Source: Cellulosimicrobium cellulans (GTDB taxonomy: Bacteria; Actinomycetota; Actinomycetes; Actinomycetales; Cellulomonadaceae). From it: DNA of 64,000 nt. This document shows positions 33,752 through 42,727 of this stretch, piece by piece. The translations under genes and the position numbers were made by a program. Below the pieces are notes generated by a model. It had not been told where the DNA came from and did not search any database. It saw only the letters and a program-made list of their open reading frames with translations. Within the stretch, counting starts at the first letter, position 1; each line of letters starts with the position of its first letter. The stretch spans positions 1-64,000 of the forward strand of contig NZ_VEGH01000006.1 in the NCBI RefSeq assembly GCF_007679345.1, written 5' to 3'.

Positions 33752-34138
33752 GTGCGGCTGTTCCTGGCGGTGGCGGGACTCGCCGGCCCGGCCCTGATGG
33801 TCGCGGCGCACCCGCTGTTCCGGGCCGCCGCGCGGCAGGGGCCGAACGCCTGGGTCGGGTACCGCACGCCGCGCTCCCGCCGGACCGAGGAGGGCTGGCG
33901 GTTCGCGCAGGAGGAGTGCGCGCGGGTGTGGCGGCGCGCGGGGGCGTGGTCGGTCGGGGGTGGTCTGGGGGTCTTCGCGGGTCTCGCGGCGGCCGGTGCC
34001 GCGGTGCCGTGGTGGGAGGCGGCGAGCGTCGCGGTCGCGCTCGGGCCGCTGCTGGCCACCTCGGCGTGGTGCGCGGTCCGGATCGAGCGGAGGCTCGCGG
34101 CCGGGGCCGGGCCCGGCGCCGCCCGCGGGTCGCGCTGA
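33752..34138 (+). CDS. SdpI-like small membrane protein
   Basis: A 128-aa protein with three predicted membrane helices. The motif NAWVGYRTPRSRRTEEGWRFAQ between the first two helices is the diagnostic GxRTP...W sequence of the SdpI/YhfL family, whose founding member gives immunity to the SdpC killing toxin of Bacillus. GAGGAGG lies about 9 nt before the GTG start. It is divergent from marR. Here it may be an envelope or immunity protein; function is not established in actinobacteria. Confidence 0.75.
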   Translation: MRLFLAVAGLAGPALMVAAHPLFRAAARQGPNAWVGYRTPRSRRTEEGWRFAQEECARVWRRAGAWSVGGGLGVFAGLAAAGAAVPWWEAASVAVALGPLLATSAWCAVRIERRLAAGAGPGAARGSR

Positions 34139-34149
34139 GCGACGCCCGG

Positions 34150-34221
34150 CTCCGCCCCCAGGATTCGAACCCGGACCTCAAGGCTCCAAAGGCCTGCGTG
34201 CTGCCGTTACACCAGGGCGGA
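34150..34221 (-). tRNA. tRNA-Gln (anticodon TTG)
   Basis: The minus strand folds as a cloverleaf: acceptor TCCGCCC with GGGCGGA, short D arm GTG/CAC with AACGGCA loop, anticodon loop CTTTGGA giving TTG for CAA codons, and a T arm CCGGG-TTCGAAT-CCTGG. The discriminator base is G and CCA is not encoded. One C-T mismatch occurs at the top of the anticodon stem. Confidence 0.9.
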
Positions 34222-34373
34222 CCGCGGGACGGCACGCCCCGCGTCGGCCGCCAGTCTGCCAGCCCGCGCCGGGTGCGCGTCGCACGGCGGGGGCGCCTCT
34301 GACGACGGCGGGGGCGTCGTCGTCCCGGGCGGTGAGCGGCCCGCCCGGCGCCCGGATTTGCGAGGATGGCCCG

Positions 34374-35141
34374 ATGACTGCCGAGCCCCGCCGCACGCCG
34401 CGGACCGCGCGCGCCCGCATGACCGCGACGGAGCGGCGCGCGCAGCTCCTGGAGGTGAGCCGCCGGCTGTTCGCGGAGAAGGGCTTCGAGGGCACGTCCG
34501 TGGAGGAGATCGCGGCCCGCGCCGAGGTGTCCAAGCCCGTCGTCTACGAGCACTTCGGCGGCAAGGAGGGCATCTACGCGGTGGTCGTCGACCGGGAGAT
34601 CCAGGCGCTGACCTCCGCCCTGACCTCCGCGCTCGACGAGGGCGGCCACCCCAAGGTGATGGTGGAGCGGTCGGCGCTCGCGCTGCTCGGGTACATCGAG
34701 GACTCCGAGGACGGCTTCCGGATCCTGGTCCGCGACTCGCCGGTCGCGCAGGCGACCGGGACGTTCTCCAGCCTGATCGGCGACGTGGCGACCCAGGTCG
34801 AGCACCTGCTGGCGAACGAGTTCAGGCGACGGCACCTCGACCCGCGCACCGCGCCGATCTACGCGCAGATGCTCGTCGGCATGGTCGCGCTGACCGGCCA
34901 GTACTGGCTGGACGCGCGCAGCCCGGACAAGGCCGACGTGGCCGCGGCGCTGGTCAACCTCGCGTGGAACGGCCTGTCCGGCCTCGAGCGCCGGCCCCGC
35001 CTGACGGCCGCGCCCGAGCCCCGTCGGCGGTCGGGGAAGGCGCGGGCGGCGACCGAGGACGGGGCGCGCGAGGAGACGCCGGCGACCGGTGGCGGGACGC
35101 CGGCCACCCGCGGCGACGCGCCGACGCCCCCCGGTGCCTGA
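34374..35141 (+). CDS. TetR family transcriptional regulator
   Basis: A 255-aa regulator. The TetR helix-turn-helix occupies residues ~20-65 (RRAQLLEVSRRLFAEKGF, then TSVEEIAARAEVSKPVVYEHFGGKEGIY). A helical ligand domain extends to about residue 205, and the last ~50 residues are a basic, Pro/Thr/Gly-rich disordered tail. Its target genes are not evident; the downstream two-component genes begin about 8 nt after its stop, so they may be co-transcribed. GAGG lies 8 nt before the ATG. Confidence 0.93.
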   Translation: MTAEPRRTPRTARARMTATERRAQLLEVSRRLFAEKGFEGTSVEEIAARAEVSKPVVYEHFGGKEGIYAVVVDREIQALTSALTSALDEGGHPKVMVERSALALLGYIEDSEDGFRILVRDSPVAQATGTFSSLIGDVATQVEHLLANEFRRRHLDPRTAPIYAQMLVGMVALTGQYWLDARSPDKADVAAALVNLAWNGLSGLERRPRLTAAPEPRRRSGKARAATEDGAREETPATGGGTPATRGDAPTPPGA

Positions 35142-35148
35142 GGGAGCC

Positions 35149-36435
35149 GTGCCCGGGGCGCCCGCCGCCGAGCCCGGCACGCCCGCACCGCCGCGGCCCC
35201 GGTCCCTGCCCGGCCGCCTCAGCCGCGCGGACCTCGTGACCGCCGGCGTCACGCTCGCGCTCGGCCTGGCCGCCCTGCTCGCGCTCCCGGCCCTCACGGC
35301 GATGGAGCCGGCCGAGCCCGACCCGGCGCCGCCGCTCGGGACGCCGGGCTGGTGGCTCGTCGTGGTCGCCCTGGTGGCGCAGGCGGGCGCGGTCGTCGGC
35401 GCGCGGGTCGCCCCGCGCGCGGCGCTGCTCGGCGTTGCCGCCGTCCCGCTGCTGGTCGGTGCGGCGGGCGGCGGGACGGCGGTGGCCGCGTCCGGGCTGC
35501 TCACGCTGGCCGTGGTCGTCGTGGTCTACCGCGCCGTGGTCGCCGTGCCGCTCGCCCGGGTCCGCACGGTGCTCGCGCTGGTGGTCGTGCTGCTCGCGGT
35601 CGCCTCCGCGCCCGCGGCGGCCCAGGCCGTCGACGCCCCGCAGACGCCGCTCGTGGTGCTCGCCGCGGCCGCGCAGGCGCTCGCCGTCGTCGCGCTCGGG
35701 CTGGTGCCGGCCCTGGTCGTGTCGTCCCGCCGCGCCGTGCGGGAGGCGCAGGCCGGCGAGCTGCGCGCGCTCGCCCGGGAGCAGGAGGCCCGGGTGCGGA
35801 CGGCGCTGGCGGAGCAGCGGACCGCGATGGCCCGCGAGCTGCACGACATCGCCGCGCACCACCTGTCCGGCATCGCGCTGATGGCCTCGGCGATCGACCG
35901 GCAGATCGGCACCGACCCGGAGGCCGCGCGGCAGGGGGTGCGCGAGGTCCGGGACCAGAGCCGGGTGGTGCTGGCGGACCTGCGGCGGCTGGTCGGGCTG
36001 CTCCGGGAGGACGACGGGGCCGAGACGTCGGCGCTCACGCTCGCCGCGGTGCCGGACCTGGTGGGGCCGGGCGTGGCCCTGGACGTGCTGCCGCGCGGGG
36101 CCGACCCGGGCGCGGGCGTCGGTCCGCTCGCCCAGCTCGCGGGCTACCGGATGGTGCAGGAGGCGCTCGCGAACGTGCGGGCGCACGCGCCGGAGGCGGC
36201 CTGCCGGGTGACGGTCGACGCCCGCGCCGCCGACGCCGTGGTCCTGACCGTGCGGAACGGCCCGCCGGGCCGTGACCCGGTACCGTCCGAGCACGGCGGC
36301 CACGGCCTGCGCGGGATGCGCGAGCGCGCGGAGCTCGTGGGCGCCGACCTGCGGCACGGGCCGACGCCGGACGGCGGCTGGGAGGTCCGGCTCGTGCTGC
36401 CGCGCGAACCCCGAGCAGAGGAGGCCGCCCCGTGA
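35149..36435 (+). CDS. two-component sensor histidine kinase, NarL/DesK-type
   Basis: A 428-aa membrane kinase. A Pro/Ala-rich N-terminus is followed by five to six transmembrane helices (~residues 25-190), then the HisKA_3 helix AEQRTAMARELHDIAAHHLSGIALM with phospho-His in ELHDIAAHH. A compact HATPase domain follows (EALANVRAHAPEA N box, GGHGLRGMRERAELVGADL G box). No extracytoplasmic sensor domain is seen. Start is GTG; 35149 is used, but GTG 35134, overlapping the tetR stop, is also possible. It is coupled to the response regulator by GTGA overlap and precedes a MacB-type transporter operon. Confidence 0.9.
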   Translation: MPGAPAAEPGTPAPPRPRSLPGRLSRADLVTAGVTLALGLAALLALPALTAMEPAEPDPAPPLGTPGWWLVVVALVAQAGAVVGARVAPRAALLGVAAVPLLVGAAGGGTAVAASGLLTLAVVVVVYRAVVAVPLARVRTVLALVVVLLAVASAPAAAQAVDAPQTPLVVLAAAAQALAVVALGLVPALVVSSRRAVREAQAGELRALAREQEARVRTALAEQRTAMARELHDIAAHHLSGIALMASAIDRQIGTDPEAARQGVREVRDQSRVVLADLRRLVGLLREDDGAETSALTLAAVPDLVGPGVALDVLPRGADPGAGVGPLAQLAGYRMVQEALANVRAHAPEAACRVTVDARAADAVVLTVRNGPPGRDPVPSEHGGHGLRGMRERAELVGADLRHGPTPDGGWEVRLVLPREPRAEEAAP

Positions 36436-37103
36436 TCCGGGTGCTCATCGCCGACGACCAGCCCCTGGTGCGTGCCGGCCTGTCCGCGCTGCTGGCGGCC
36501 GAGCCGGATGTGGAGGTCGTCGGCGTCGCGGCCGACGGCGACGAGGCCGTCGCGCTCGCCCGCACCGCCGCCCCGGACGTGGCGGTCCTCGACATCCGGA
36601 TGCCCGGGCGGGACGGGATCAGCGTCGCCCGCGAGCTGTGCGGGCCGGAGGCCGAGCGGCCCGTGCCGGTGCTGGTGCTGACGACGTTCGACCTGGACGA
36701 CTACGTGTTCGGCGCGCTGGAGGCGGGCGCGTCCGGGTTCCTCCTCAAGGACGCGGAGCCGGAGGAGATCGTCCGGGCGGTGCGGCACGTCGCCGCCGGC
36801 CGGGGGACGCTCGACCAGGCGCTGACCCGCCGGGTGCTGCGCGAGTTCGCCGACCGGCGGCGGCTGCAGCCCGTCACCGTCCAGCGCGGCGCGGACGCGC
36901 TGACGGCCCGGGAGCAGGACATCCTCCGGCTGCTGGCCCAGGGGATGTCGAACGAGGAGATCGCCGCGGAGCTCGTCGTCGAGGTCTCGACGGTGAAGTC
37001 CCACCTCGCCCGGATGATGCCGAAGCTCGGGGTGCGGTCGCGGCTGCAGGCGGTCGTGTGGGCGTACCAGAACCGGGTGGTCACGGTCCCCGACGAGGGG
37101 TGA
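36432..37103 (+). CDS. two-component response regulator, NarL/LuxR family
   Basis: A 223-aa regulator. The receiver begins MIRVLIADDQPLVRAGL, has the phosphoacceptor Asp in VAVLDIRMPGRDG, Thr in LVLTTF and Lys in GFLLKDAEPEEI. The LuxR HTH follows (ALTAREQDILRLLAQGMSNEEIAAEL, TVKSHLARMMPKLGVRSR). The GTG start overlaps the kinase stop. A TAGCGT promoter and ABC transporter genes begin about 100 bp downstream and are the probable target. Confidence 0.94.
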   Translation: MIRVLIADDQPLVRAGLSALLAAEPDVEVVGVAADGDEAVALARTAAPDVAVLDIRMPGRDGISVARELCGPEAERPVPVLVLTTFDLDDYVFGALEAGASGFLLKDAEPEEIVRAVRHVAAGRGTLDQALTRRVLREFADRRRLQPVTVQRGADALTAREQDILRLLAQGMSNEEIAAELVVEVSTVKSHLARMMPKLGVRSRLQAVVWAYQNRVVTVPDEG

Positions 37104-37204
37104 GCGGCCCGGCGCGCTCCGCCGGGCGGCGGACCGGTTGCGTCGAAAGGTGCAGGCCCGCGGGTTCCGTCGCAGGCGGCTGGAGCGGGCGGGTGCCGGA
37201 TTCC

Positions 37205-37210
37205 TAGCGT
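37205..37210 (+). promoter_or_regulatory. -10 box before the MacB-type operon
   Basis: ATTCCTAGCGT contains TAGCGT about 37 nt before the ATPase ATG, matching the CCTAGCGT string before the first regulator-linked ABC operon (25633-25640). Confidence 0.4.
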
Positions 37211-37246
37211 CGAGGGGACGCAGCAACCCGACACGAGGAGGCCGCC

Positions 37247-38038
37247 ATGAGCGCCACCGCACCCACCCCGACCACCCCGGCGGGGCCGACCCCGACCCCG
37301 CCGCCGACCGCCGCGGAGCCCGCGGTCCTGCTGGACCGGGTCTACCGCTCCTACCCCAACGGCCGCGGCACGACCGCGGCGCTCGCGGGCGTGTCCCTGG
37401 CACTCGCGCCCGGCTCGTTCACGGCGGTCATGGGGCCGTCGGGCTCGGGCAAGTCGACGCTGCTCAACGTCTCGGCGGGCCTGGACCGGCCGTCGAGCGG
37501 GCGGGTCGTCGTCGGCGGGTCCGACCTGACGGCGATGTCGCCCGACGCCGTCACCCGGCTGCGCCGGGACCGGATCGGGTTCGTCTTCCAGGCGTACAAC
37601 CTGGTGGGCCACCTGACCGTCGCCGAGAACATCGCGCTGCCGCTGCTGCTCGGCGGCCGCGAGCCCGACGCGCACCTGCGTCGCTACCTCGTGGCGGCCG
37701 TCGGCCTGGAGGGCATGGAGGACCGGCTGCCGGGCGAGCTGTCCGGCGGGCAGGCGCAGCGCGTCGCGATCGCCCGCGCGCTGATCACCCGGCCGGCGGT
37801 GGTGTTCGCCGACGAGCCGACCGGCGCCCTCGACTCGCACACCGGCGGCCAGGTCCTCGAGGTGCTCCGCTCGACCGCGGAGACCCTGCAGCAGACCCTG
37901 GTGCTGGTCACCCACGACGCGCACGTCGCCGCCGCGGCGGACCGCGTGCTGTTCCTCGCCGACGGCCTCATCGCCGGGCACCTCGACGCGCCGACGACCG
38001 AGCAGGTCACGGCCCGGATGATCGAGCTGGGCCGATGA
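37247..38038 (+). CDS. ABC transporter ATP-binding protein, MacB/LolD type
   Basis: A 263-aa ATPase. A Thr/Pro-rich N-terminal tail of ~25 residues precedes Walker A GPSGSGKST, the Q-loop FVFQAYNLVGHLT typical of LolD/MacB, signature LSGGQAQRVAIARAL, Walker B VVFADEPTGALD and switch VTHDAHVA. ACGAGGAGG lies just before the ATG. Such ATPases drive FtsX-like permeases in mechanotransmission or export, often peptide resistance. Its stop overlaps the permease ATG. Confidence 0.94.
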   Translation: MSATAPTPTTPAGPTPTPPPTAAEPAVLLDRVYRSYPNGRGTTAALAGVSLALAPGSFTAVMGPSGSGKSTLLNVSAGLDRPSSGRVVVGGSDLTAMSPDAVTRLRRDRIGFVFQAYNLVGHLTVAENIALPLLLGGREPDAHLRRYLVAAVGLEGMEDRLPGELSGGQAQRVAIARALITRPAVVFADEPTGALDSHTGGQVLEVLRSTAETLQQTLVLVTHDAHVAAAADRVLFLADGLIAGHLDAPTTEQVTARMIELGR

Positions 38039-39963
38039 GCGCCGTCGGGGCGATGGCCCGGTCCGCCGTCCGGGTGCACCGCGGGAGCCTGGCGGGCAGC
38101 GCGCTGGTCGTGGGGCTCGCCGCCGCGCTGCTCACGGCCACGGGCGTCTGGGTCGAGGCGGGTGTCCGGCTCGCGGCCGGTGCGGCGGACGACCCCGCCG
38201 CGTCGATGCTGCTGGCCGTGGCGTCGTCGTTCGCCGGGACCGCGGTGCTCATCGCGCTGCTGGTCGTGGCGTCGACGTTCGCCGGGGCGCTCCGGCCGCG
38301 GGCCCGGGAGTTCGCGCTGCTGCGTGCGGTCGGCGCGACGACCGGTCAGGTGCGGCAGCTGGTCACCGCCGAGGTGCTGCTCGTGTTCGCGGTCGCGGCG
38401 CCGCTCGGAGCGGTGCCGGGGCTGCTGCTGGCGCCGCTGCTGTCCGAGGTGCTGGTGTCCGGCGGGGTCGCACCCGCGGGGTACACGCCGCCGCTGACGC
38501 CGTGGCCGGTGCTCGGCGCGCTGGCGCTGCTGGTGCCGACCGCGCTGCTGGGTGCCCGGCTGGCGGGCCGGGAGAGCGCGCGCCTGAGCCCGGCGAGCGC
38601 CGTGCAGCAGGCCGCGGTCGAGCCGCGGGGCATCCCGCGGGCGCGCGCCGTGACGGCTGCCGTCCTGGTCGCCGCGGGCCTGGTCGCCGCGCTGGTGCCG
38701 TTCGCCCTGCCCGGGATCGCGGGGGCCGCGGCCGCGACGACCTCGGCGATCGTGCTGCTGATCGCCGCCGCGCTCGTGGCGCCGCTGCTCGTCCGGTGGG
38801 GAGCGGAGCGCGGGCTGCGGCTCACCCGCGGGTCGCGGGCCGTGCCGACCCTGGCCCTGACGAACGCCCGCGGGTTCTCCCGGCGGCTCACGGGGGCGGT
38901 CCTGCCGCTCGCGCTGCTGCTCGCGCTCGGCACCGTGCAGTCCGGGGCGAACGCGGCGCTCGTCGACGCGGCCGAGCAGCAGGTGCGCGACGGGGTGGTG
39001 GCGGACGTCGTCGCGCAGGGCCCCGGGGCCGCCGGGGTGCCGGAGGCGGCGGCCACCGAGGTCGCCGCCCTGCCGGGCGTTGCCGCCGCGGGCGTGACCG
39101 CCGGCGTGCCCGCCCAGGTCCGGGTCGACGCCGAGGACGAGGACCTGCCGTTCCTGGACGGGCTGTCCTGGGAGCCGGCCACCCTGCGCACCGTGCCGGT
39201 CGAGTCGACGCTGCTGGACCCCGACGTGCGGTCCGGCTCGCTCGACGACCTGGCCCGCGACGGCACGATCGCGGTGAGCAGCGAGGCCGCGCTCGGCAGC
39301 ACCGGGCTGGGCAAGCCGGTCGAGGTGCGGGTCGGCGGCGAGTCCGTGGAGCTGACCGTGGTCGCGGTCTACGACCGGGGTCTCGGGCTCGGCGACTACC
39401 TGATCGGCTCCGGGGCCACGGTCGCCGCGGGGGCCGAGGGCGGCGTGCTCCTGGTCCGGGCCGAGGACCCCGCCTCGGCCGGGGACGTCCGGGCGGCCGT
39501 CGCCGCGACGGGGCTCGACGTCACCGACCCCGCCGGGTACGCCCGGACGGTGCGCGACGCGGCCGCGGGGGAGCAGGGGCTGTCGACCGCGCTGCTGCTG
39601 GCCCTGCTCGCGTTCGTCGCGGTCGCCGGGGGCACCACGCTGGTGGGCCTGGTCGGGACCCGGCGGGCGGAGCTCGCGCTGCTGCGCCGCACCGGGGCGA
39701 CCCGCGCGCAGCTGATCCGGATGATCGCGGCCGAGTCGGCGCTGATCACCGGTACCGCCGTCGCGGTGGGGCTGGCCGCGGTGCTCCCCGCCCTGCTGGG
39801 CGTCGGGCAGGGGCTGCTCGGCGTGCCGGTGCCGGTGCTCGACCCGGTGGTGCTGGGCGGGCTGCTGGCGGTCGTGGCGCTGATCGGGCTGACGCTGCCG
39901 GTGGCGGCCGCGGTCCGCGCGACGCGGCCGTCGGCGGGTGGTCTCGCGGCGCGGGCGGCGTGA
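38035..39963 (+). CDS. FtsX-like ABC permease, MacB type
   Basis: A 642-aa permease with two FtsX-like blocks. Each has helices around an extracytoplasmic portion, and the motif REFALLRAVGATTGQVRQLV in the first half is echoed as AELALLRRTGATRAQLIRMI in the second. The region ~300-520 between the halves is a MacB-like extracytoplasmic domain. About eight to ten transmembrane helices are visible. Together with the ATPase and the upstream kinase/regulator pair it fits a peptide-sensing or resistance module, though the substrate is unknown. Confidence 0.9.
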   Translation: MSAVGAMARSAVRVHRGSLAGSALVVGLAAALLTATGVWVEAGVRLAAGAADDPAASMLLAVASSFAGTAVLIALLVVASTFAGALRPRAREFALLRAVGATTGQVRQLVTAEVLLVFAVAAPLGAVPGLLLAPLLSEVLVSGGVAPAGYTPPLTPWPVLGALALLVPTALLGARLAGRESARLSPASAVQQAAVEPRGIPRARAVTAAVLVAAGLVAALVPFALPGIAGAAAATTSAIVLLIAAALVAPLLVRWGAERGLRLTRGSRAVPTLALTNARGFSRRLTGAVLPLALLLALGTVQSGANAALVDAAEQQVRDGVVADVVAQGPGAAGVPEAAATEVAALPGVAAAGVTAGVPAQVRVDAEDEDLPFLDGLSWEPATLRTVPVESTLLDPDVRSGSLDDLARDGTIAVSSEAALGSTGLGKPVEVRVGGESVELTVVAVYDRGLGLGDYLIGSGATVAAGAEGGVLLVRAEDPASAGDVRAAVAATGLDVTDPAGYARTVRDAAAGEQGLSTALLLALLAFVAVAGGTTLVGLVGTRRAELALLRRTGATRAQLIRMIAAESALITGTAVAVGLAAVLPALLGVGQGLLGVPVPVLDPVVLGGLLAVVALIGLTLPVAAAVRATRPSAGGLAARAA

Positions 39964-39982
39964 GGCGCGGGCGCGCTCCGTC

Positions 39983-40046
39983 CCGCCTACGGTGTCCGGC
40001 CCCGCCTCCGCCGATCGCGGTGGGCGGGGCCGGGCACCGTAGGCGG
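39983..40046. terminator. long hairpin after the MacB-type operon
   Basis: A 24-bp stem with a single wobble pair (39983-40006 with 40023-40046) closes a 16-nt loop. It follows the permease stop by 19 nt and precedes the next gene, so it probably ends the operon. It is unusually long for a terminator. Confidence 0.7.
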
Positions 40047-40144
40047 CGCGGCGCGCCCGGGCCCGACCCCAGGGGGACGGCGATCGACGCGGGTCCGGCC
40101 ACGGGCGGACGACGCGGAGGTGCCGCTCGCGGTCCGATGGGACC

Positions 40145-40822
40145 GTGAGCGCCGCCGTCCCCGCACCGCACGCCGTCACGCCCGCGCCCCCCGGGCAGCC
40201 GGCGCTCGTCGCCCGGGCCGCGCGCCCGGACCTCGCCGCGCCCGCCGTCCTCGCGATCGCCGTCGGCGCCGGGCTCGCCGTCGGCGCGCTCACGTCGTTC
40301 GGCCAGACCCTGCTCGGCGGCACCTGGTTCGCCGGGCTGGCCAACGCCGTGAGCCCCTGGCTGGTCGCGTCGTTCCTCGTCGGCGCCCTGGCGCGTCGGG
40401 GCTGGGTGGCGGCGCTCGCGGGCCTGGTCGCGTGCGCCGGCGAGGTCGCCGGGTACTACCTGGCCGCCGACCTGCGCGGCTTCGCGGTCGGGACGTCGTC
40501 CGTCGCGGTGTGGGCGGTGTCGGGCGTCGTCGGCGGGCCGGTGTTCGGCTGGGCCGGGCGGCTCTGGCGGACGGCGGCGGGCCGCTGGCGCGGGCTCGGC
40601 CCCGCGCTGCTCGTCGGGTGCTGGCTGGCCGAGGCGGTCGTGACGTACGCGGTCGTGCTGCGGTACGGCGACGACGCGGTGGTGTTCGCCGCGGTGTCGG
40701 CCGTGCTGGTGGTGCTGCTCGGCCGGCCCGGCGGCCAGACCGGCGCGCTGCTGCGCTGGCTCCCGGCCGCGGCGGTCGTGGGCGCGGCCGGCTTCGCCGC
40801 GGTGCACCTGGCCCTCGCGTAG
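40145..40822 (+). CDS. polytopic membrane protein of unknown function (DUF6518-like)
   Basis: A 225-aa protein with six to seven hydrophobic helices spanning nearly its full length after a 28-residue Pro/Ala N-terminus. Recognisable stretches are GALTSFGQTLLGGTWFAGLANAVSPWLVASFLVGAL and GEVAGYYLAADLRGF, which are typical of a family of small actinobacterial membrane proteins without assigned role. GTG start. It stands alone between two strong hairpins. Confidence 0.7.
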   Translation: MSAAVPAPHAVTPAPPGQPALVARAARPDLAAPAVLAIAVGAGLAVGALTSFGQTLLGGTWFAGLANAVSPWLVASFLVGALARRGWVAALAGLVACAGEVAGYYLAADLRGFAVGTSSVAVWAVSGVVGGPVFGWAGRLWRTAAGRWRGLGPALLVGCWLAEAVVTYAVVLRYGDDAVVFAAVSAVLVVLLGRPGGQTGALLRWLPAAAVVGAAGFAAVHLALA

Positions 40823-40845
40823 CCGTGTCGGCGGGCGCCCGGGGC

Positions 40846-40906
40846 GCGACTGGATCCCTCGGCGCAGACACGCCCGGGCGTGTCCGTGCGAGTGGATCCA
40901 TCCGCG
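40846..40906. repeat. 18-bp perfect palindrome flanked by 19-bp direct repeats
   Basis: GACACGCCCGGGCGTGTC (40867-40884) is a perfect palindrome. It is bracketed by GCGACTGGATCCCTCGGCG (40846-40864) and GCGAGTGGATCCATCCGCG (40888-40906), which match at 16 of 19 positions and start 42 bp apart. The element lies between two converging genes, so it is not an obvious promoter site. Confidence 0.6.
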
Positions 40907-40950
40907 GTGTCGCGGCGCCCCGGCGCCCCCAGGGGAGTGTCGATGGAGCC

Positions 40951-40982
40951 GCCGGGCGGGCCCGCGGAGGAGCCCGCCCGGC
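40951..40982. terminator. terminator hairpin of ptsHI
   Basis: GCCGGGCGGGC (40951-40961) pairs with GCCCGCCCGGC (40972-40982), an 11-bp perfect stem with a 10-nt loop, 8 nt after the ptsI stop. It can also serve the converging plus-strand gene. Confidence 0.75.
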
Positions 40983-40990
40983 GGGGTCGG

Positions 40991-42727
40991 TCAGCCCTCG
41001 CCGAGGAGGACCCGCGCCACGTCGGCGTCCAGGCCGGCGCGGACCGCGGCCCGGGCCGACGCCGCGTCCGGCGCGGCCAGCGCGGCCTCCGCCAGTGCGC
41101 GGCACGCGTCCAGCGTCAGCGAGCGCAGCGCGTACCGGGCGGCGGGCACCCGCCCGGCCGCCATGGACAGGCTGGTGATCCCGAGGCCCGCGAGCACCAG
41201 CGCCATGAGCGGGTCGGAGGCCGACTCGCCGCACACGCCCACGGGCTTGCCGACGCGCACGCCCGCCGAGGCCGTCGCGGCCACGAGCGACAGCACCGCC
41301 GGCTGCCACGGGTCCAGCAGGTCGGCGAGCTCGCCGCGCAGCCGGTCGGCGGCCATCGTGTACTGCGCGAGGTCGTTGGTGCCCAGGGACACGAAGTCGA
41401 CCTCGGCCAGGATCGCCTCGGCCAGCAGCGCGGCCGCGGGGACCTCCACCATGACGCCGACCTTGACGATGCCCACCTCGCGCGCGGCCGAGGCGAACGC
41501 CCGGGCCTCGGCGGGGGTCGCGATCATCGGGGCCATGACCCAGACGTCGGCCTGCCGCTCGGCCGGCAGCGCGCGGACGGCCGCGCCCAGCGCCTCGAGC
41601 TGGCGGGAGACGATGCCCGGCAGCGACCGGACCAGCCGGTAGCCGCGGACGCCGAGCGCCGGGTTCTCCTCGTCGGCCTGGGTGGCGAACGCCAGTGGCT
41701 TGTCGGCGCCCGCGTCGAGCGTCCGGATGACGACCTTGCGGCCGGCGTACGCCTCGATCACCTCGGCGTAGGCCGCGGTCTGGTCCGCGACGGCCGGCTC
41801 GGTGCGCGCGTCGAGGAACAGCACCTCGGTGCGGAACAGGCCCACGCCCTCGGTGCCCGGCGCGGCGGCGCGGGCGTCGGCGGGGGTGCCGACGTTGGCC
41901 AGCAGCGGGACCGGGTGGCCGTCCGCGGTCGCCCCGGGGCCGGCCACGGCCGCGACCAGGCGCTCGTCGTCGGCGCGACGGGCGACCCGGTCGGCCGCCT
42001 CGGCGGACGGCGACACCTCGACCGTGCCGGCCGCGGCGTCCACCAGGACGGGCGTGCCGGCGGCGAGCGTCGTGGCACCCGCGACGCGCACCACGCACGG
42101 CAGGCCGAGCTGGCCCGCGACGATCGCGGTGTGGCTGGTGGGGCCGCCGAGCTCGGTGACGATCGCGGCGACCTTCGACAGGTCGAGCGCGGCGGTGTCC
42201 GCGGGGGACAGGTCGTCCGCGACGACGACGGCGGGCGCGTCCAGCGCGGCGAGGCCCGGCTCCGGGACCCCGAGCAGCCGGGCGACCGCGCGGTGCCGGA
42301 CGCTGCGCAGGTCGGTGGCCCGCTCGGCGAGGTCGCCGCCGGCGGCGGTGAACACCGCGGCGAAGCCCTCGACGGCCTGGTCCACCGCGGTGGCCGGGCC
42401 GGTGCCGGCGTGCACCAGGCGCGCGGCCTCCGCGGCGAGCGCGGGGTCGCCGGCCATCGTGGCGGCGGCCTGCAGCATCTGCTGCAGGTCGGGGTTCGCG
42501 GTCGCGGCGGCGCGGGCGCGCAGGTCGTCGCCGACCTCGGCGAGCGCGCCGCGGACCCGGGCCTCGGCCGCGGCCGGGTCGGCCGGGGCGGGCTCGTCGG
42601 CGGGGACGGCGGGCGGGGCGGCGACCCGGGCGACGGGGGCCAGCGCGACGCCGCGCCCCACACCGATCCCGGCGAGCACGGTGCCGGCGGCAGGCGCCCC
42701 GGCCGGGGACGCGTCGACGGCGGTCAC
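40991..42727 (-). CDS. ptsI: phosphoenolpyruvate-protein phosphotransferase (enzyme I)
   Basis: A 578-aa general PTS enzyme I that takes phosphate from phosphoenolpyruvate and passes it to HPr in the cytosol. The active-site His is His199 in TELGGPTSHTAIVA. The PEP-binding barrel has GVGLFRTEVLFLDA, the VMAPMIATPAEAR region, DFVSLGTNDLAQYTMAADR and the C-terminal signature VGVCGESASDP with its catalytic Cys. It begins at a GTG overlapping the ptsH stop (GTGA) and is followed by a terminator. Expression should depend on read-through of the RAT-controlled terminator before ptsH. Confidence 0.95.
   Translation of the reverse strand: MTAVDASPAGAPAAGTVLAGIGVGRGVALAPVARVAAPPAVPADEPAPADPAAAEARVRGALAEVGDDLRARAAATANPDLQQMLQAAATMAGDPALAAEAARLVHAGTGPATAVDQAVEGFAAVFTAAGGDLAERATDLRSVRHRAVARLLGVPEPGLAALDAPAVVVADDLSPADTAALDLSKVAAIVTELGGPTSHTAIVAGQLGLPCVVRVAGATTLAAGTPVLVDAAAGTVEVSPSAEAADRVARRADDERLVAAVAGPGATADGHPVPLLANVGTPADARAAAPGTEGVGLFRTEVLFLDARTEPAVADQTAAYAEVIEAYAGRKVVIRTLDAGADKPLAFATQADEENPALGVRGYRLVRSLPGIVSRQLEALGAAVRALPAERQADVWVMAPMIATPAEARAFASAAREVGIVKVGVMVEVPAAALLAEAILAEVDFVSLGTNDLAQYTMAADRLRGELADLLDPWQPAVLSLVAATASAGVRVGKPVGVCGESASDPLMALVLAGLGITSLSMAAGRVPAARYALRSLTLDACRALAEAALAAPDAASARAAVRAGLDADVARVLLGEG

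Noticed and set aside
34150..34221. tRNA-Gln as an integration site for the RiPP region
   Set aside because: No integrase gene or duplicated tRNA 3' end was seen, and the GC-rich SdpI and MarR genes separate it from the RiPP operon.
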